From: Flintibacter faecis
GTDB lineage: Bacteria > Bacillota > Clostridia > Oscillospirales > Oscillospiraceae
Length of the DNA: 64,000 bases
Direction: 5' to 3'
Assembly: GCF_014287875.1 (NCBI RefSeq)
Contig: NZ_JACOPN010000003.1
Coordinates: 124,001 to 188,000, forward strand
In this document: piece after piece, positions 27,143 through 34,592 of the stretch
How positions within the stretch are numbered: the first letter of the stretch is position 1
Layout: every line of letters begins with the position of its first letter
Program-made: the position numbers and the translations under genes
The notes under the pieces: generated by a model
Database searches by the model: none
What the model saw: the letters and a program-made list of their open reading frames with translations, nothing else
What the model was told of the DNA's origin: nothing

Positions 27143-27793
27143 TTAAATGCCCAAAAAGTCGTTGAATTTCCCGCAGATCGTCCGCAGACCGGAAAAGGTC
27201 TCCTTCAAATCAAACAGGTCGTCCATCACGTCCATCGCCAGGTCCATGTTCCGAATGAACTCGTCCCCGTTCTGCACCACGGCGGTGGAGGTGACGGCCA
27301 GGTCCACCGTGTCCGGGATGCCGAACAGCCCCAGACTGATGGGCAGCGGGATGGTCCGCCGGGCGGTGACCACGATCTCTTTATAGACGATATAATTTAC
27401 AACACCGTACTCCACCGTCAGATGAGCCGACGGCTTTTGGATGTTCTTATTTTCCATGTTCATGACCGCTTGTTCTGCGGCGTCCGCCTCGTCCCCTTTT
27501 CCGCCCTCCAGGGCACCGATGAGAGAGGCGTATACGTTGCTCAGCTGGCTGCGGTCCTCCAGCCACTCATACTTTAAAGTATCCGGGTCAAAGCGCAGCC
27601 AGGTGTCGCTACGCTGGGTGGCGATGGCGGTGGCAGCAAGCTGGGTGGAGCGCTGCATAGCCGCCCGCATAGGCAGATAAATACTCAGCAGCACCAGGGC
27701 TGCGCAGATCAAAATGATAATGGGAAACAGCACCGTAGCTTCTACCACCGCATCCCCCCGCTGGTCGCGGACAAGGGTCCTGATCTGTTTCAT
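27143..27793 (-). CDS. TadE-like pseudopilin (216 aa)
   Basis: A leader ending DQRGDAVVEATVLFPIIIL shows the class III/TadE pattern, with cleavage expected after the glycine, E at +5 and then a hydrophobic helix. The extracytoplasmic domain covers residues 50-216. The ATG at 27793 follows GAGGAAGAG. A longer upstream frame to 27889 was rejected because it crosses a strong hairpin. Confidence 0.78.
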   Translation of the reverse strand: MKQIRTLVRDQRGDAVVEATVLFPIIILICAALVLLSIYLPMRAAMQRSTQLAATAIATQRSDTWLRFDPDTLKYEWLEDRSQLSNVYASLIGALEGGKGDEADAAEQAVMNMENKNIQKPSAHLTVEYGVVNYIVYKEIVVTARRTIPLPISLGLFGIPDTVDLAVTSTAVVQNGDEFIRNMDLAMDVMDDLFDLKETFSGLRTICGKFNDFLGI

Positions 27794-27842
27794 GGGTCTC
27801 TTCCTCCTCTGCGTCATAGACGGGGTGTTTGGTGGGCCGTCT

Positions 27843-27878
27843 CTGTGCGGCCCCGGCGCAAAAGCCGGGACCGCACAG
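27843..27878 (-). other. Intercistronic hairpin 3' of the Flp pilin gene
   Basis: A 15-bp stem (CTGTGCGGCCCCGGC against its complement with one G-U pair) with a 6-nt loop and no T-run. It probably stabilises or trims pilin mRNA and reduces read-through to downstream genes. Confidence 0.6.
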
Positions 27879-27896
27879 GACGCAAACAAACAAGTT

Positions 27897-28139
27897 TCAG
27901 TTCAGGCCGCTGCTCTGGCCGGTGATTATTCCCCAGAGGTCCGTGATGTAGCCCTTCAGCAGGCCCCACAGCATCACCACGGCCAGCACGGCCACCAGGA
28001 TCAGCAGCACAGCCACCACGATGCCGGACAGGCCCCGCTCGTCGCGCTTCAGGTCCTCTACGGCCTGGCAGACCTTCTCCTTGGCGGCAAAAGCCCCACA
28101 CATGGCGTTGGCAGCCAGACGGTTCAGAAATTTTCTCAT
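27897..28139 (-). CDS. flp: Flp/type IVb pilin
   Basis: An 80-aa pilin. A basic leader of about 35 residues ends with KRDERGLSGIVVAVLLILVAVLAVVM: the prepilin peptidase site is after the glycine, then the hydrophobic helix that packs the filament core. The leader is longer than in classical Flp. AAGGAG precedes the ATG with ideal spacing, and a hairpin follows the gene, both consistent with high expression. It lies between TadC/mini-protein and the pseudopilin genes. Confidence 0.82.
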   Translation of the reverse strand: MRKFLNRLAANAMCGAFAAKEKVCQAVEDLKRDERGLSGIVVAVLLILVAVLAVVMLWGLLKGYITDLWGIITGQSSGLN

Positions 28140-28196
28140 TGCAAGCTCTCCTTTCTTAAAAGTTGCTATATACCTCGCCTTACGGCGTAAGTACCA

Positions 28197-28352
28197 TTAC
28201 TTTAGCTCATTGCCCCAAGGGGGACACAGACGAAAAGCGTCCTCCAAATAATGGCGCAATAATTCTCTACCGCAGAATATCAATACCACAACCAAAACAA
28301 GTATGACCAGCAGCACTAAAATGGTGCGCCGTTTTTTCGAGCCCTTCTTCAC
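28197..28352 (-). CDS. Small basic single-TM protein (51 aa) in the Tad operon
   Basis: The frame starts with GTG at 28352 after AGGGGG. It encodes a very basic N-terminus (MKKGSKKRRT), one membrane helix (about 11-27) and a short tail. It fills the gap between tadC and flp with normal spacing. No family was recognised. The short perfect repeat CTTAC-GGC-GTAAG lies just after its stop. Confidence 0.55.
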   Translation of the reverse strand: MKKGSKKRRTILVLLVILVLVVVLIFCGRELLRHYLEDAFRLCPPWGNELK

Positions 28353-28365
28353 TGCGTTTACCCCC

Positions 28366-29421
28366 TTACAGATTCGAGAAGTTCAGGGCCACGGGGACCA
28401 TGATCATCACCAGAATGGCAATAAACAGCAGCATGGTGAGGATCATCAGCTTGGCGTTGGCCGCCTCGCTGTCCCGCTTGGCGCTGTGCCGCCGCTCCTG
28501 CCAGGCATCGTGGGCCATACCACGCAGCAGTACGCCGATCTCCGCATTGCCCTTGGATTGGTTCTGGATGATGGCGGAGGCCAGCTTGGTGGTCTCCTTG
28601 GTGCAGCAGCGGTTGATAAAGCCGGTGTAGGCAGCCCCCGGCTCCACCAGGTTGGCCAGCTCGTCCGCCGTCACCTGCATCTCGTGATATAGCTCCCCCT
28701 GCTGGCTCTGGGCGGTCTCCCGCCAGGCCCGGTCCATGATCATGCCGGAGGTGACCAGCAGGGCCAGCTTGGACACCACGTTGGGAAACTGCCGGGCAAT
28801 GGCCTTGCGCCGTCTGTTCAGCCGGTCGTGCACCTCGTCATACATGGCGTATACCAGTACGCCCACCAGCACCGTGCCCAGCACCGTCACTGCCAGACCC
28901 ATGGTCCCGCCGGACACCGCCAGCACGGCGGCCCCTGCGGCCAGAGAGGCGGCCACGCCGATGATGCCATAGGACAGCAGTTTGGCCATCAGCTGCTTGG
29001 TCTTATTGGGGGCATATTTTCGGCCATACAGCTCGGTATACTGGCTTAAAATGCCCTTGTGGATCGCCCCGTGGCCCAGGGAATCCACCCGGCGCAGCAG
29101 CACATAGCCTGGCATGGCCCAGGGGCTCACGGCGGACAGGTCCCCATCCTGCAGGTCCCGGCTGCTCCGCTCCAGCTTGGCGATCTTCTTGTCCGAACCG
29201 CTGCCCAGCACCAGGGCCATGACCTTTGCGGAGACGCCGTGATATTGGGCCAGCTGCTCCGCCCGCTCCGCATCCAGCGCCTGTAGGCGCTGGACCTCCA
29301 GGCGGTTGTCCACCACCTGGGCATAGGCGGCGGCGATCCAATCCTCTGAGGAGACAGAGAAAAACAGCAGCAGCCAACAGACCATCAGCACGGTGGCCGG
29401 GATCAAAATCAAAAATACCAC
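28366..29421 (-). CDS. tadC: TadC-like type II/IV secretion membrane protein
   Basis: A 351-aa GspF-family inner-membrane platform protein with an N-terminal helix, paired central helices (about 145-190) and a C-terminal helix (about 325-347). Between them is the cytoplasmic F domain with FPNVVSKLALLVTSGM. It pairs with TadB to couple the TadA ATPase to pilin assembly. The start is GTG at 29421 after AGGGGGCGAG. Confidence 0.85.
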   Translation of the reverse strand: MVFLILIPATVLMVCWLLLFFSVSSEDWIAAAYAQVVDNRLEVQRLQALDAERAEQLAQYHGVSAKVMALVLGSGSDKKIAKLERSSRDLQDGDLSAVSPWAMPGYVLLRRVDSLGHGAIHKGILSQYTELYGRKYAPNKTKQLMAKLLSYGIIGVAASLAAGAAVLAVSGGTMGLAVTVLGTVLVGVLVYAMYDEVHDRLNRRRKAIARQFPNVVSKLALLVTSGMIMDRAWRETAQSQQGELYHEMQVTADELANLVEPGAAYTGFINRCCTKETTKLASAIIQNQSKGNAEIGVLLRGMAHDAWQERRHSAKRDSEAANAKLMILTMLLFIAILVMIMVPVALNFSNL

Positions 29422-29433
29422 GCACTCGCCCCC

Positions 29434-30258
29434 TTAAATCTTCACGCTGCTGAACTTGCGGGCCAAACAGTAGCTGATGAGAAAGACGATCAGTCCCCCG
29501 GTCGCCACCAGCCGCCCCACAGGCTCGGTGTAAATGGCATCCATAAAGCCCGCCCCGGCGTAGCCGATGACCAGCAGAATGACCAGGGGCATGAACAGCA
29601 TGATGTTCACCTCGTTTTTGGCTGCGGCCATCAGCGTGTCGATCTCCATTTCGATCTCCATCTTGTCCGCGATGACCGTCTGGGTCTCCCGGATGATCTC
29701 GTCAGCCCGGCTGGACTTACCCTCGATGGTGGCGTAGACCGAGGCAAAGCTCTGGATATCCTCCAGGCCGCTGCGCCGGGCCAGGTCGGCAAAGGACTGG
29801 GACAGGGGGATGGCGTTGTGGAACCGGCTGAGGATGATGTCCAGCTCGGTGATGATGTCGCTGCCCTCTCCGTGGATGAGCAGCAGGTCGTCCCGGGCGC
29901 TCTCCAGGGCCTTCAGTACCGGATTGCCCGCCCGCATGGCCACGCTCATGGCCTCCAGCAGGTCGAAAAACTGGGTGCGCAGGTGTCGGATGCGCTTTTG
30001 CAGAGTCCGCTGCTCGGCGGCAAAGATGTTCACCACCCCCGTGACCGCTCCGCCCAGAATAGACAGGAGGATGATCTTATAAAAGATGAACAGCACCAAA
30101 AAGCCCGCGGCAAAGCCCACCAGAAAGGCCAGAATATGGTCCCACACCGTGCAGCGGCTGACGGTGTAATCCGGGACGGTGAGCGCGGGGGCACCTGCGC
30201 TCCGGCCGGTCTCCCGGGTCTCCTGGACCTCCGGCTGGGCAAAAAGATTCGTCTTCAT
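29434..30258 (-). CDS. tadB: TadB-like type II/IV secretion membrane protein
   Basis: A 274-aa GspF-family protein. An N-terminal tail is followed by two adjacent helices (about 42-80), the F domain (LRTQFFDLLEAMSVAMRAGNPVLKALESA) and two C-terminal helices. It is the partner of TadC. Its position directly after the TadA ATPase gene is the canonical Tad order. Confidence 0.85.
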   Translation of the reverse strand: MKTNLFAQPEVQETRETGRSAGAPALTVPDYTVSRCTVWDHILAFLVGFAAGFLVLFIFYKIILLSILGGAVTGVVNIFAAEQRTLQKRIRHLRTQFFDLLEAMSVAMRAGNPVLKALESARDDLLLIHGEGSDIITELDIILSRFHNAIPLSQSFADLARRSGLEDIQSFASVYATIEGKSSRADEIIRETQTVIADKMEIEMEIDTLMAAAKNEVNIMLFMPLVILLVIGYAGAGFMDAIYTEPVGRLVATGGLIVFLISYCLARKFSSVKI

Positions 30259-30278
30259 ATGTCGTTCGCTCCTGACCG

Positions 30279-31559
30279 TCAGATTTTCTGCCGTATCCCG
30301 GCGTTCTCCAGCTTTTGGGTGTTCACCATGGGGTTGTCCGTGCGGGCCAGCCGTCCTATCACCCGGTCCTTGCTGCTCTCCGGCTCCTCCCGGAACTCAT
30401 ACAGGGGATTGGTGCGATAGGTCCGGCTCCCCTGGTCATAGCCCAGAATTTCCACGATCTCCATGGTCTTGCGGCTTTTATCCCGCAGACGGGACAGGTG
30501 GACCACCACGTCCACCGCCGAGCCGATCTGCTGGCGGATGGCCTCTAGGGGCAGGCCCGCCGCCCCCTGGAGCACCATGGTCTCCAGTCGGCTGAGCATA
30601 TCCAGGGTGGAGTTGGCGTGGCCGGTGGACAGGGAGCCGTCGTGGCCGGTGTTCATGGCCTGGAGCATGTCTAACGCCTCGCCCCCTCGGACCTCGCCCA
30701 CCACGATGCGGTCCGGGCGCATACGCAGGGACGACTTGATCAGATCCCGGATGGTGATGGCCCCGGAGCCGTCCGGCCCGGCGTTGCGGGTCTCCAGCCG
30801 CACCAGGTTATCAATGTGCTTGATCTGCAGCTCGGCGGAGTCCTCGATGGTGATGATCCGCTCGTCCCGGGGGATGAAATTGGACAGGGCATTTAAAAAG
30901 GTCGTCTTGCCCGAGCCGGTGCCCCCGCTGACGAAGATGTTATACCGGGCCCGCACCAGCATCTCCAGCACTCGGGCCACCTCCGGCGTGATAGAGCCGT
31001 AGCCGATCAGCTTTTCCACCGTCATGGCCTCCTTGGGAAAGCGGCGGATGGTGACGATGGGGCCGTTCAGAGCGACGGGCGGCATGACCACGTTCACGCG
31101 GGAGCCGTCCTCCAGATGGGTGTCTACAATGGGTTCGCTCTCATTCACCACGCGGCCGGACTGAGAGACAAACTTGGTGATGATGGTCTCCAGCTCCTGG
31201 CGGCTTTCAAAGTGGTTTTCCAGCTTGGTCAGGCGGCCCGCCCGCTCCACAAAAATGTCCTGATAGCCGTTGATCATCACCTCGGTGATGTCCGGGTCCG
31301 CAATGATCTGGCCCAGTACGCCCAGGCCCCGGATCGATTCATACACCGCCCCGGCGATCTGGTGCCGCTCCCGGAAATTCAGGGAGGACAGCTCCCGATA
31401 GGCCTCCGGGCTGTTGTCCCGGGCCCAGGCCAGCTTGGCATCCAGCGTCCGCTGGATCAGCGCCCGCATCTGGCCGTCGTCCATGGCGGTCAGGTCCGGG
31501 TTGCTGTGGACCTCCTTTTTCAGCTGGCGGATCAGGTCGCGCTTTGCTTCTTCCGTCAC
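30279..31559 (-). CDS. tadA: TadA/CpaF-type secretion ATPase
   Basis: A 426-aa hexameric ATPase that powers Flp pilus assembly. Walker A SGGTGSGKTTF is at about 211-221, the Asp box TIEDSAEL, and Walker B/His box DRIVVGEVRGGEALDMLQAMNTGH and STGHANS. The N-terminal domain ADPDITEVMINGYQDIFVE is typical of CpaF. I chose GTG at 31559, with GGGAG upstream. An upstream frame to 31628 would overlap cpaE by about 47 bases. Confidence 0.93.
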   Translation of the reverse strand: MTEEAKRDLIRQLKKEVHSNPDLTAMDDGQMRALIQRTLDAKLAWARDNSPEAYRELSSLNFRERHQIAGAVYESIRGLGVLGQIIADPDITEVMINGYQDIFVERAGRLTKLENHFESRQELETIITKFVSQSGRVVNESEPIVDTHLEDGSRVNVVMPPVALNGPIVTIRRFPKEAMTVEKLIGYGSITPEVARVLEMLVRARYNIFVSGGTGSGKTTFLNALSNFIPRDERIITIEDSAELQIKHIDNLVRLETRNAGPDGSGAITIRDLIKSSLRMRPDRIVVGEVRGGEALDMLQAMNTGHDGSLSTGHANSTLDMLSRLETMVLQGAAGLPLEAIRQQIGSAVDVVVHLSRLRDKSRKTMEIVEILGYDQGSRTYRTNPLYEFREEPESSKDRVIGRLARTDNPMVNTQKLENAGIRQKI

Positions 31560-31581
31560 AGGCGTTCCGCTCCCTTCTCTC

Positions 31582-32580
31582 TTACTGGATGTACTCCGCC
31601 AGCGCCCGGTATACCGCCGCCGGATCATCCGCGTTTACTTTGGGCAGGCTGAGCTCCCGCTCCTCCGGCAGGGCCACGTTCCGGGCCCCCCGGTTGGCCA
31701 CCACCGTCAGCTTGGGGGCGATCTCCCCATACACGTCGTGCTGGGTGCGGAATTGGTGGCACTTTGCCCGGCAGACCATGCTGCCGTCCCCCACCAGCCA
31801 CACCTGGTCGGCCAACTCCAATATCTTGCGGGTCCGCCCATCGCAGGCGCTGCCCAGGTCCACCACCACCTCGTCTGCGTTGGCGGCACAGCCATCCAGC
31901 AGCCGGGCCACGTCCTCTGGCGTGAGGATGTTCATGTCATCATAGTTCATGGGGGCGCCGAAATAATACACACCGGAGGCGCTGTCTCTTTGTCGAATGC
32001 CCTGAAACAGCAGGGCCACATCCCCGTCCAGCTTTTCAAACACGCCGCTGATGCTCTTGCCCGGCTCCTTGAAATAGCTCTGGAGCGCCGAGAAGGGCTC
32101 CAGATCCAGATAGACCGTCTGTCTGCCCTGGGCTGCTCTCCGGGCGGCCAGTGCCAGAGCCACCGCCGTCTTGCCGCTGCCCCCCGCCGGGGACCACACC
32201 GCCGTGATCTTCGCCCGGCTGCTCTGAAAGCTCTCCTGGGGACCGCTGATGGCGGCATAGCGCTCCACCACGTCGCTGCTGATGGCAGAGATACGCTGAT
32301 ACTTCCGCACCCGGGGCAGGTCCTGGGCCGCCCCCTCCAAGGGGGACGCACCGTCCCACACCAGCAGGGGCAGACGAACGGCGGACAGATCCGCCGCTCC
32401 GGCCATCTCCCCGTCCAGCAGGGCGGCATCGAAGCGGCGCTTGTCCATCGTCTGGCCCAGCAGCTCCGGCTTGGAGCAGACGATCACCTCAAACACATCC
32501 GCGTGTTTCTCCGCCAGCACCCTGGACAGGTGCTCGGCATAGTCGCTCTGGCAGATGCCAATGAGAAGCTGAATTTTCAT
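31582..32580 (-). CDS. tadZ: CpaE/TadZ-like ATPase (pilus localisation)
   Basis: A 332-aa protein with an atypical receiver-like N-terminal domain (about 1-110) and a MinD/ParA-type ATPase domain. The deviant Walker A is VWSPAGGSGKTAVALALA near residue 130. TadZ proteins place the Tad machine in the cell. The ATG at 32580 follows GGTGAGGGAACGG. It sits 11 bp after the phosphatase gene. Confidence 0.85.
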   Translation of the reverse strand: MKIQLLIGICQSDYAEHLSRVLAEKHADVFEVIVCSKPELLGQTMDKRRFDAALLDGEMAGAADLSAVRLPLLVWDGASPLEGAAQDLPRVRKYQRISAISSDVVERYAAISGPQESFQSSRAKITAVWSPAGGSGKTAVALALAARRAAQGRQTVYLDLEPFSALQSYFKEPGKSISGVFEKLDGDVALLFQGIRQRDSASGVYYFGAPMNYDDMNILTPEDVARLLDGCAANADEVVVDLGSACDGRTRKILELADQVWLVGDGSMVCRAKCHQFRTQHDVYGEIAPKLTVVANRGARNVALPEERELSLPKVNADDPAAVYRALAEYIQ

Positions 32581-32591
32581 GTTCCGTTCCC

Positions 32592-33272
32592 TCACCTTTC
32601 ATCCTTGATCAAAAGGGCCGCGGAGATGTTGTCCCGCTCCCCCTGACTTATCACATGCTCTGTCAGCTGCCGCAGGGCCTTTTGCAGGCTGCGGCGGTTC
32701 AGCCGGGCCATGCAGGCACCCAATGTCTCCGGCTCCATGCGCTTATAGAGTCCGTCGGAGCAGAGCAGAAAGCGCTGTTCTCCCCGCTGTTCTCCCTGCT
32801 GAAAAAAGACTGTCACGTGCTCCCGGTGGCCCATGGCCTGGGTGAGCCGCCCCCGGCGGGCCTGGTCCTGAGTCAGCTGCCGCAATGCTCCCTGCTCCCA
32901 CAGATAGATGCGGCTGTCCCCCACATGGGCCAGACAGTACCACTGCCGCCACAGCAGCAGACAGGACAGGGTGCAGGCCGTCTCCGCCTGCTGCTTTTGG
33001 GCCTTGGTACGAATGGCCAGGTTCATGGTCTGCACATAGTCCCGCAGCCGCGCCCCCAACTCCTCTGCGTCCTCCAGATTTTCCAGCCAGTTGTACAGCA
33101 TCTGGACTGCCCACTGGGCGGACAGGGCCCCGTCCGCCAGACTGCCCACCCCGTCGCACACCGCCGCCAGACAGACCTCTGTCCCCGCCACTGTGCGGGA
33201 TTTCAGCAGCAGACTGTCCATATTCACTGCTCTGCCGTTGGTCAGGCTGATGCCGTCATAGACGCAGGCCAT
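32592..33272 (-). CDS. PP2C-family Ser/Thr phosphatase
   Basis: A 226-aa soluble PPM phosphatase with the metal-binding motifs in order: NMDSLL near 18, CDGVGSLADG near 39, VGDSRIYLW, CSDGLYKRM and RDNISAALL. It should reverse phosphorylation by the membrane kinase encoded 12 kb downstream in the same operon. It starts five bases after the Crp-family stop. Confidence 0.9.
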   Translation of the reverse strand: MACVYDGISLTNGRAVNMDSLLLKSRTVAGTEVCLAAVCDGVGSLADGALSAQWAVQMLYNWLENLEDAEELGARLRDYVQTMNLAIRTKAQKQQAETACTLSCLLLWRQWYCLAHVGDSRIYLWEQGALRQLTQDQARRGRLTQAMGHREHVTVFFQQGEQRGEQRFLLCSDGLYKRMEPETLGACMARLNRRSLQKALRQLTEHVISQGERDNISAALLIKDER

Positions 33273-33276
33273 TCCC

Positions 33277-33873
33277 CTACTCCTCTCTTATCCCGGCCAG
33301 CTTCTCGTCCCGCAGCTTTCGCCGCAGGCGGCTGAGCGTCACCGGTGTCATGCCCAAAAAAGACGCAATGTGCTTGTTGCTCACCGTTTGGATTAGCCCC
33401 GGATAGTGCTTTAAAAACCACTGATACCGCTCCATGGCCGAGCAGCGGTTCATCAGCATCTTCTCCTCCCAGTGGCGCTCCAGCGCCTCGGCCAGATAGC
33501 GGTTATAGATGTGCAGCAGCTCCGGGCAGGAGTCCATCAGGGATAGGACTATATCCAGCGGGACCGTCATCATGGTACACTCTGACATGGTTTCCATGCT
33601 GATCTGCGACGGCTTCCCCAGTAAATTGCAGCCCATGACCACCTCCCCCGGCTTATACACAAAGCAGTCGGTGGTGTCCCTCCCGTCTGCGTCCAGCAAA
33701 AACCCCCGGACCACCCCGCTGATGAGCAAGGGGACGATCTCCTGGGTCTCCCCGGCCTCCAGCACGATTGAATTTGCTTCCACAAAGACGACCTGTGCAG
33801 CGCGCGTCAGCATCTGCTGCGCCGACTTGTCTGTCAAATTCAGCCAATTTTCCAAAAGAGCTTTCTCCCGCAC
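33277..33873 (-). CDS. Crp/Fnr-family transcriptional regulator
   Basis: About 198 aa. A cyclic-nucleotide-like beta-roll (about 15-115) precedes a C-terminal HTH (VSNKHIASFLGMTPVTLSRLRRKL). No clustered N-terminal cysteines for an Fe-S cluster are seen, so it is not a classic Fnr. I chose GTG at 33873, with AAGGGGGAT seven bases upstream. A longer frame to 33933 overlaps the predicted promoter. It is the first gene of the Tad-kinase operon, and a PrfA-like box upstream suggests it activates its own operon. Confidence 0.85.
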   Translation of the reverse strand: MREKALLENWLNLTDKSAQQMLTRAAQVVFVEANSIVLEAGETQEIVPLLISGVVRGFLLDADGRDTTDCFVYKPGEVVMGCNLLGKPSQISMETMSECTMMTVPLDIVLSLMDSCPELLHIYNRYLAEALERHWEEKMLMNRCSAMERYQWFLKHYPGLIQTVSNKHIASFLGMTPVTLSRLRRKLRDEKLAGIREE

Positions 33874-33904
33874 AGGCCTATCCCCCTTGTTCCTGTTTTG
33901 GAAT

Positions 33905-33913
33905 ATTGTAACA
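33905..33913 (-). promoter_or_regulatory. Extended -10 of the Tad-kinase operon promoter
   Basis: The minus strand reads TGTTACAAT, an extended -10. The -35 position (ATGCCC) is non-consensus, as expected of an activator-dependent promoter. Confidence 0.55.
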
Positions 33914-33931
33914 TCGTTGAATTTTCCGGGC

Positions 33932-33947
33932 ATTAACCTATGTTAAT
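33932..33947. promoter_or_regulatory. Crp/PrfA-like operator centred near -41.5
   Basis: A perfect inverted repeat ATTAAC-CTAT-GTTAAT. The minus strand TTAACATAGGTTAA differs at one position from the PrfA-box pattern TTAACANNTGTTAA. Its centre (33939.5) is about 41.5 bp upstream of the start site predicted from the extended -10, the class II activation position. Confidence 0.6.
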
Positions 33948-34032
33948 TCGCCTGACCCATATTTCCCATTTCCCGCCGCATTTCGCAAAACACGACTCTT
34001 TTTTCCCGCCGTTTCGCCTTTATATGTACAAA

Positions 34033-34063
34033 ACCCGGCCTGTGCACAATGTACAGGCCGGGT
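34033..34063 (-). terminator. Second terminator after tRNA-Ser
   Basis: An 11-bp stem (ACCCGGCCTGT and its complement) is followed by TTTTG on the minus strand. With the hairpin at 34132-34158 it isolates the tRNA from the Tad-kinase operon. The rest of 33948-34234 shows no gene. Confidence 0.6.
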
Positions 34064-34131
34064 GATAGCGGACGTAAAGATACTTCTGTCCCGATTTGAT
34101 TTTGTAACTTGAGGGGAACTCCAAAGAAAAA

Positions 34132-34158
34132 GCCAGCAGCCGAAATCCGACTGCCGGC
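34132..34158 (-). terminator. Terminator of tRNA-Ser
   Basis: A stem GCCGGCAG/CTGCTGGC with one G-U pair is followed by TTTTTCTTT on the minus strand, about 75 bp after the tRNA 3' end. Confidence 0.65.
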
Positions 34159-34234
34159 AAGATTTTCACTTTGTGGAACATAAACCTGACTTATAAAGTA
34201 AATCGGAGCAAGCGATACAAAGCCTGCTCCGACA

Positions 34235-34323
34235 TGGCGCAGCGGGTGGGATTCGAACCCACGTGCGATTGCTCGCAAACTGATTTCGAGTCAGCCCCGT
34301 TATGACCACTTCGATACCGCTGC
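34235..34323 (-). tRNA. tRNA-Ser(CGA)
   Basis: An 89-nt class II tRNA with acceptor stem GCAGCGG/CCGCTGC, discriminator G and encoded CCA. The anticodon loop CTCGAAA gives anticodon CGA (reads UCG, Ser). A long variable arm and the T-loop GGTTCGAATCC are present. Confidence 0.95.
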
Positions 34324-34490
34324 ATATAAAGATTCTGCGCTCTTAATAAAATACCAGATAACCGAGTGCAAATCAAGTGTTTATGGCAAAGTTCTTTCAA
34401 AAATCCCTTCCGGTATAGGGGGCTTCTTCGGTGGGCAGACTGGTGAACAACAGGATCGGCCCGGGACAGCGGACAAATGTGGCGGCGCGC

Positions 34491-34520
34491 TTTACTTTAT
34501 GCCCGTGGTCGTGGTATGAT
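34491..34520 (+). promoter_or_regulatory. Probable promoter of the M16-lgt operon
   Basis: TTTACT (34491-34496), 18 bp, then TATGAT (34515-34520), 72 bp before the first ATG. Confidence 0.5.
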
Positions 34521-34592
34521 GAAGGACAGTTGAACGACTCCGGGCGGCCCGGCTGCCGGTCCCCCGTGACCCAAAAGAAAGGAATCGTGTTT

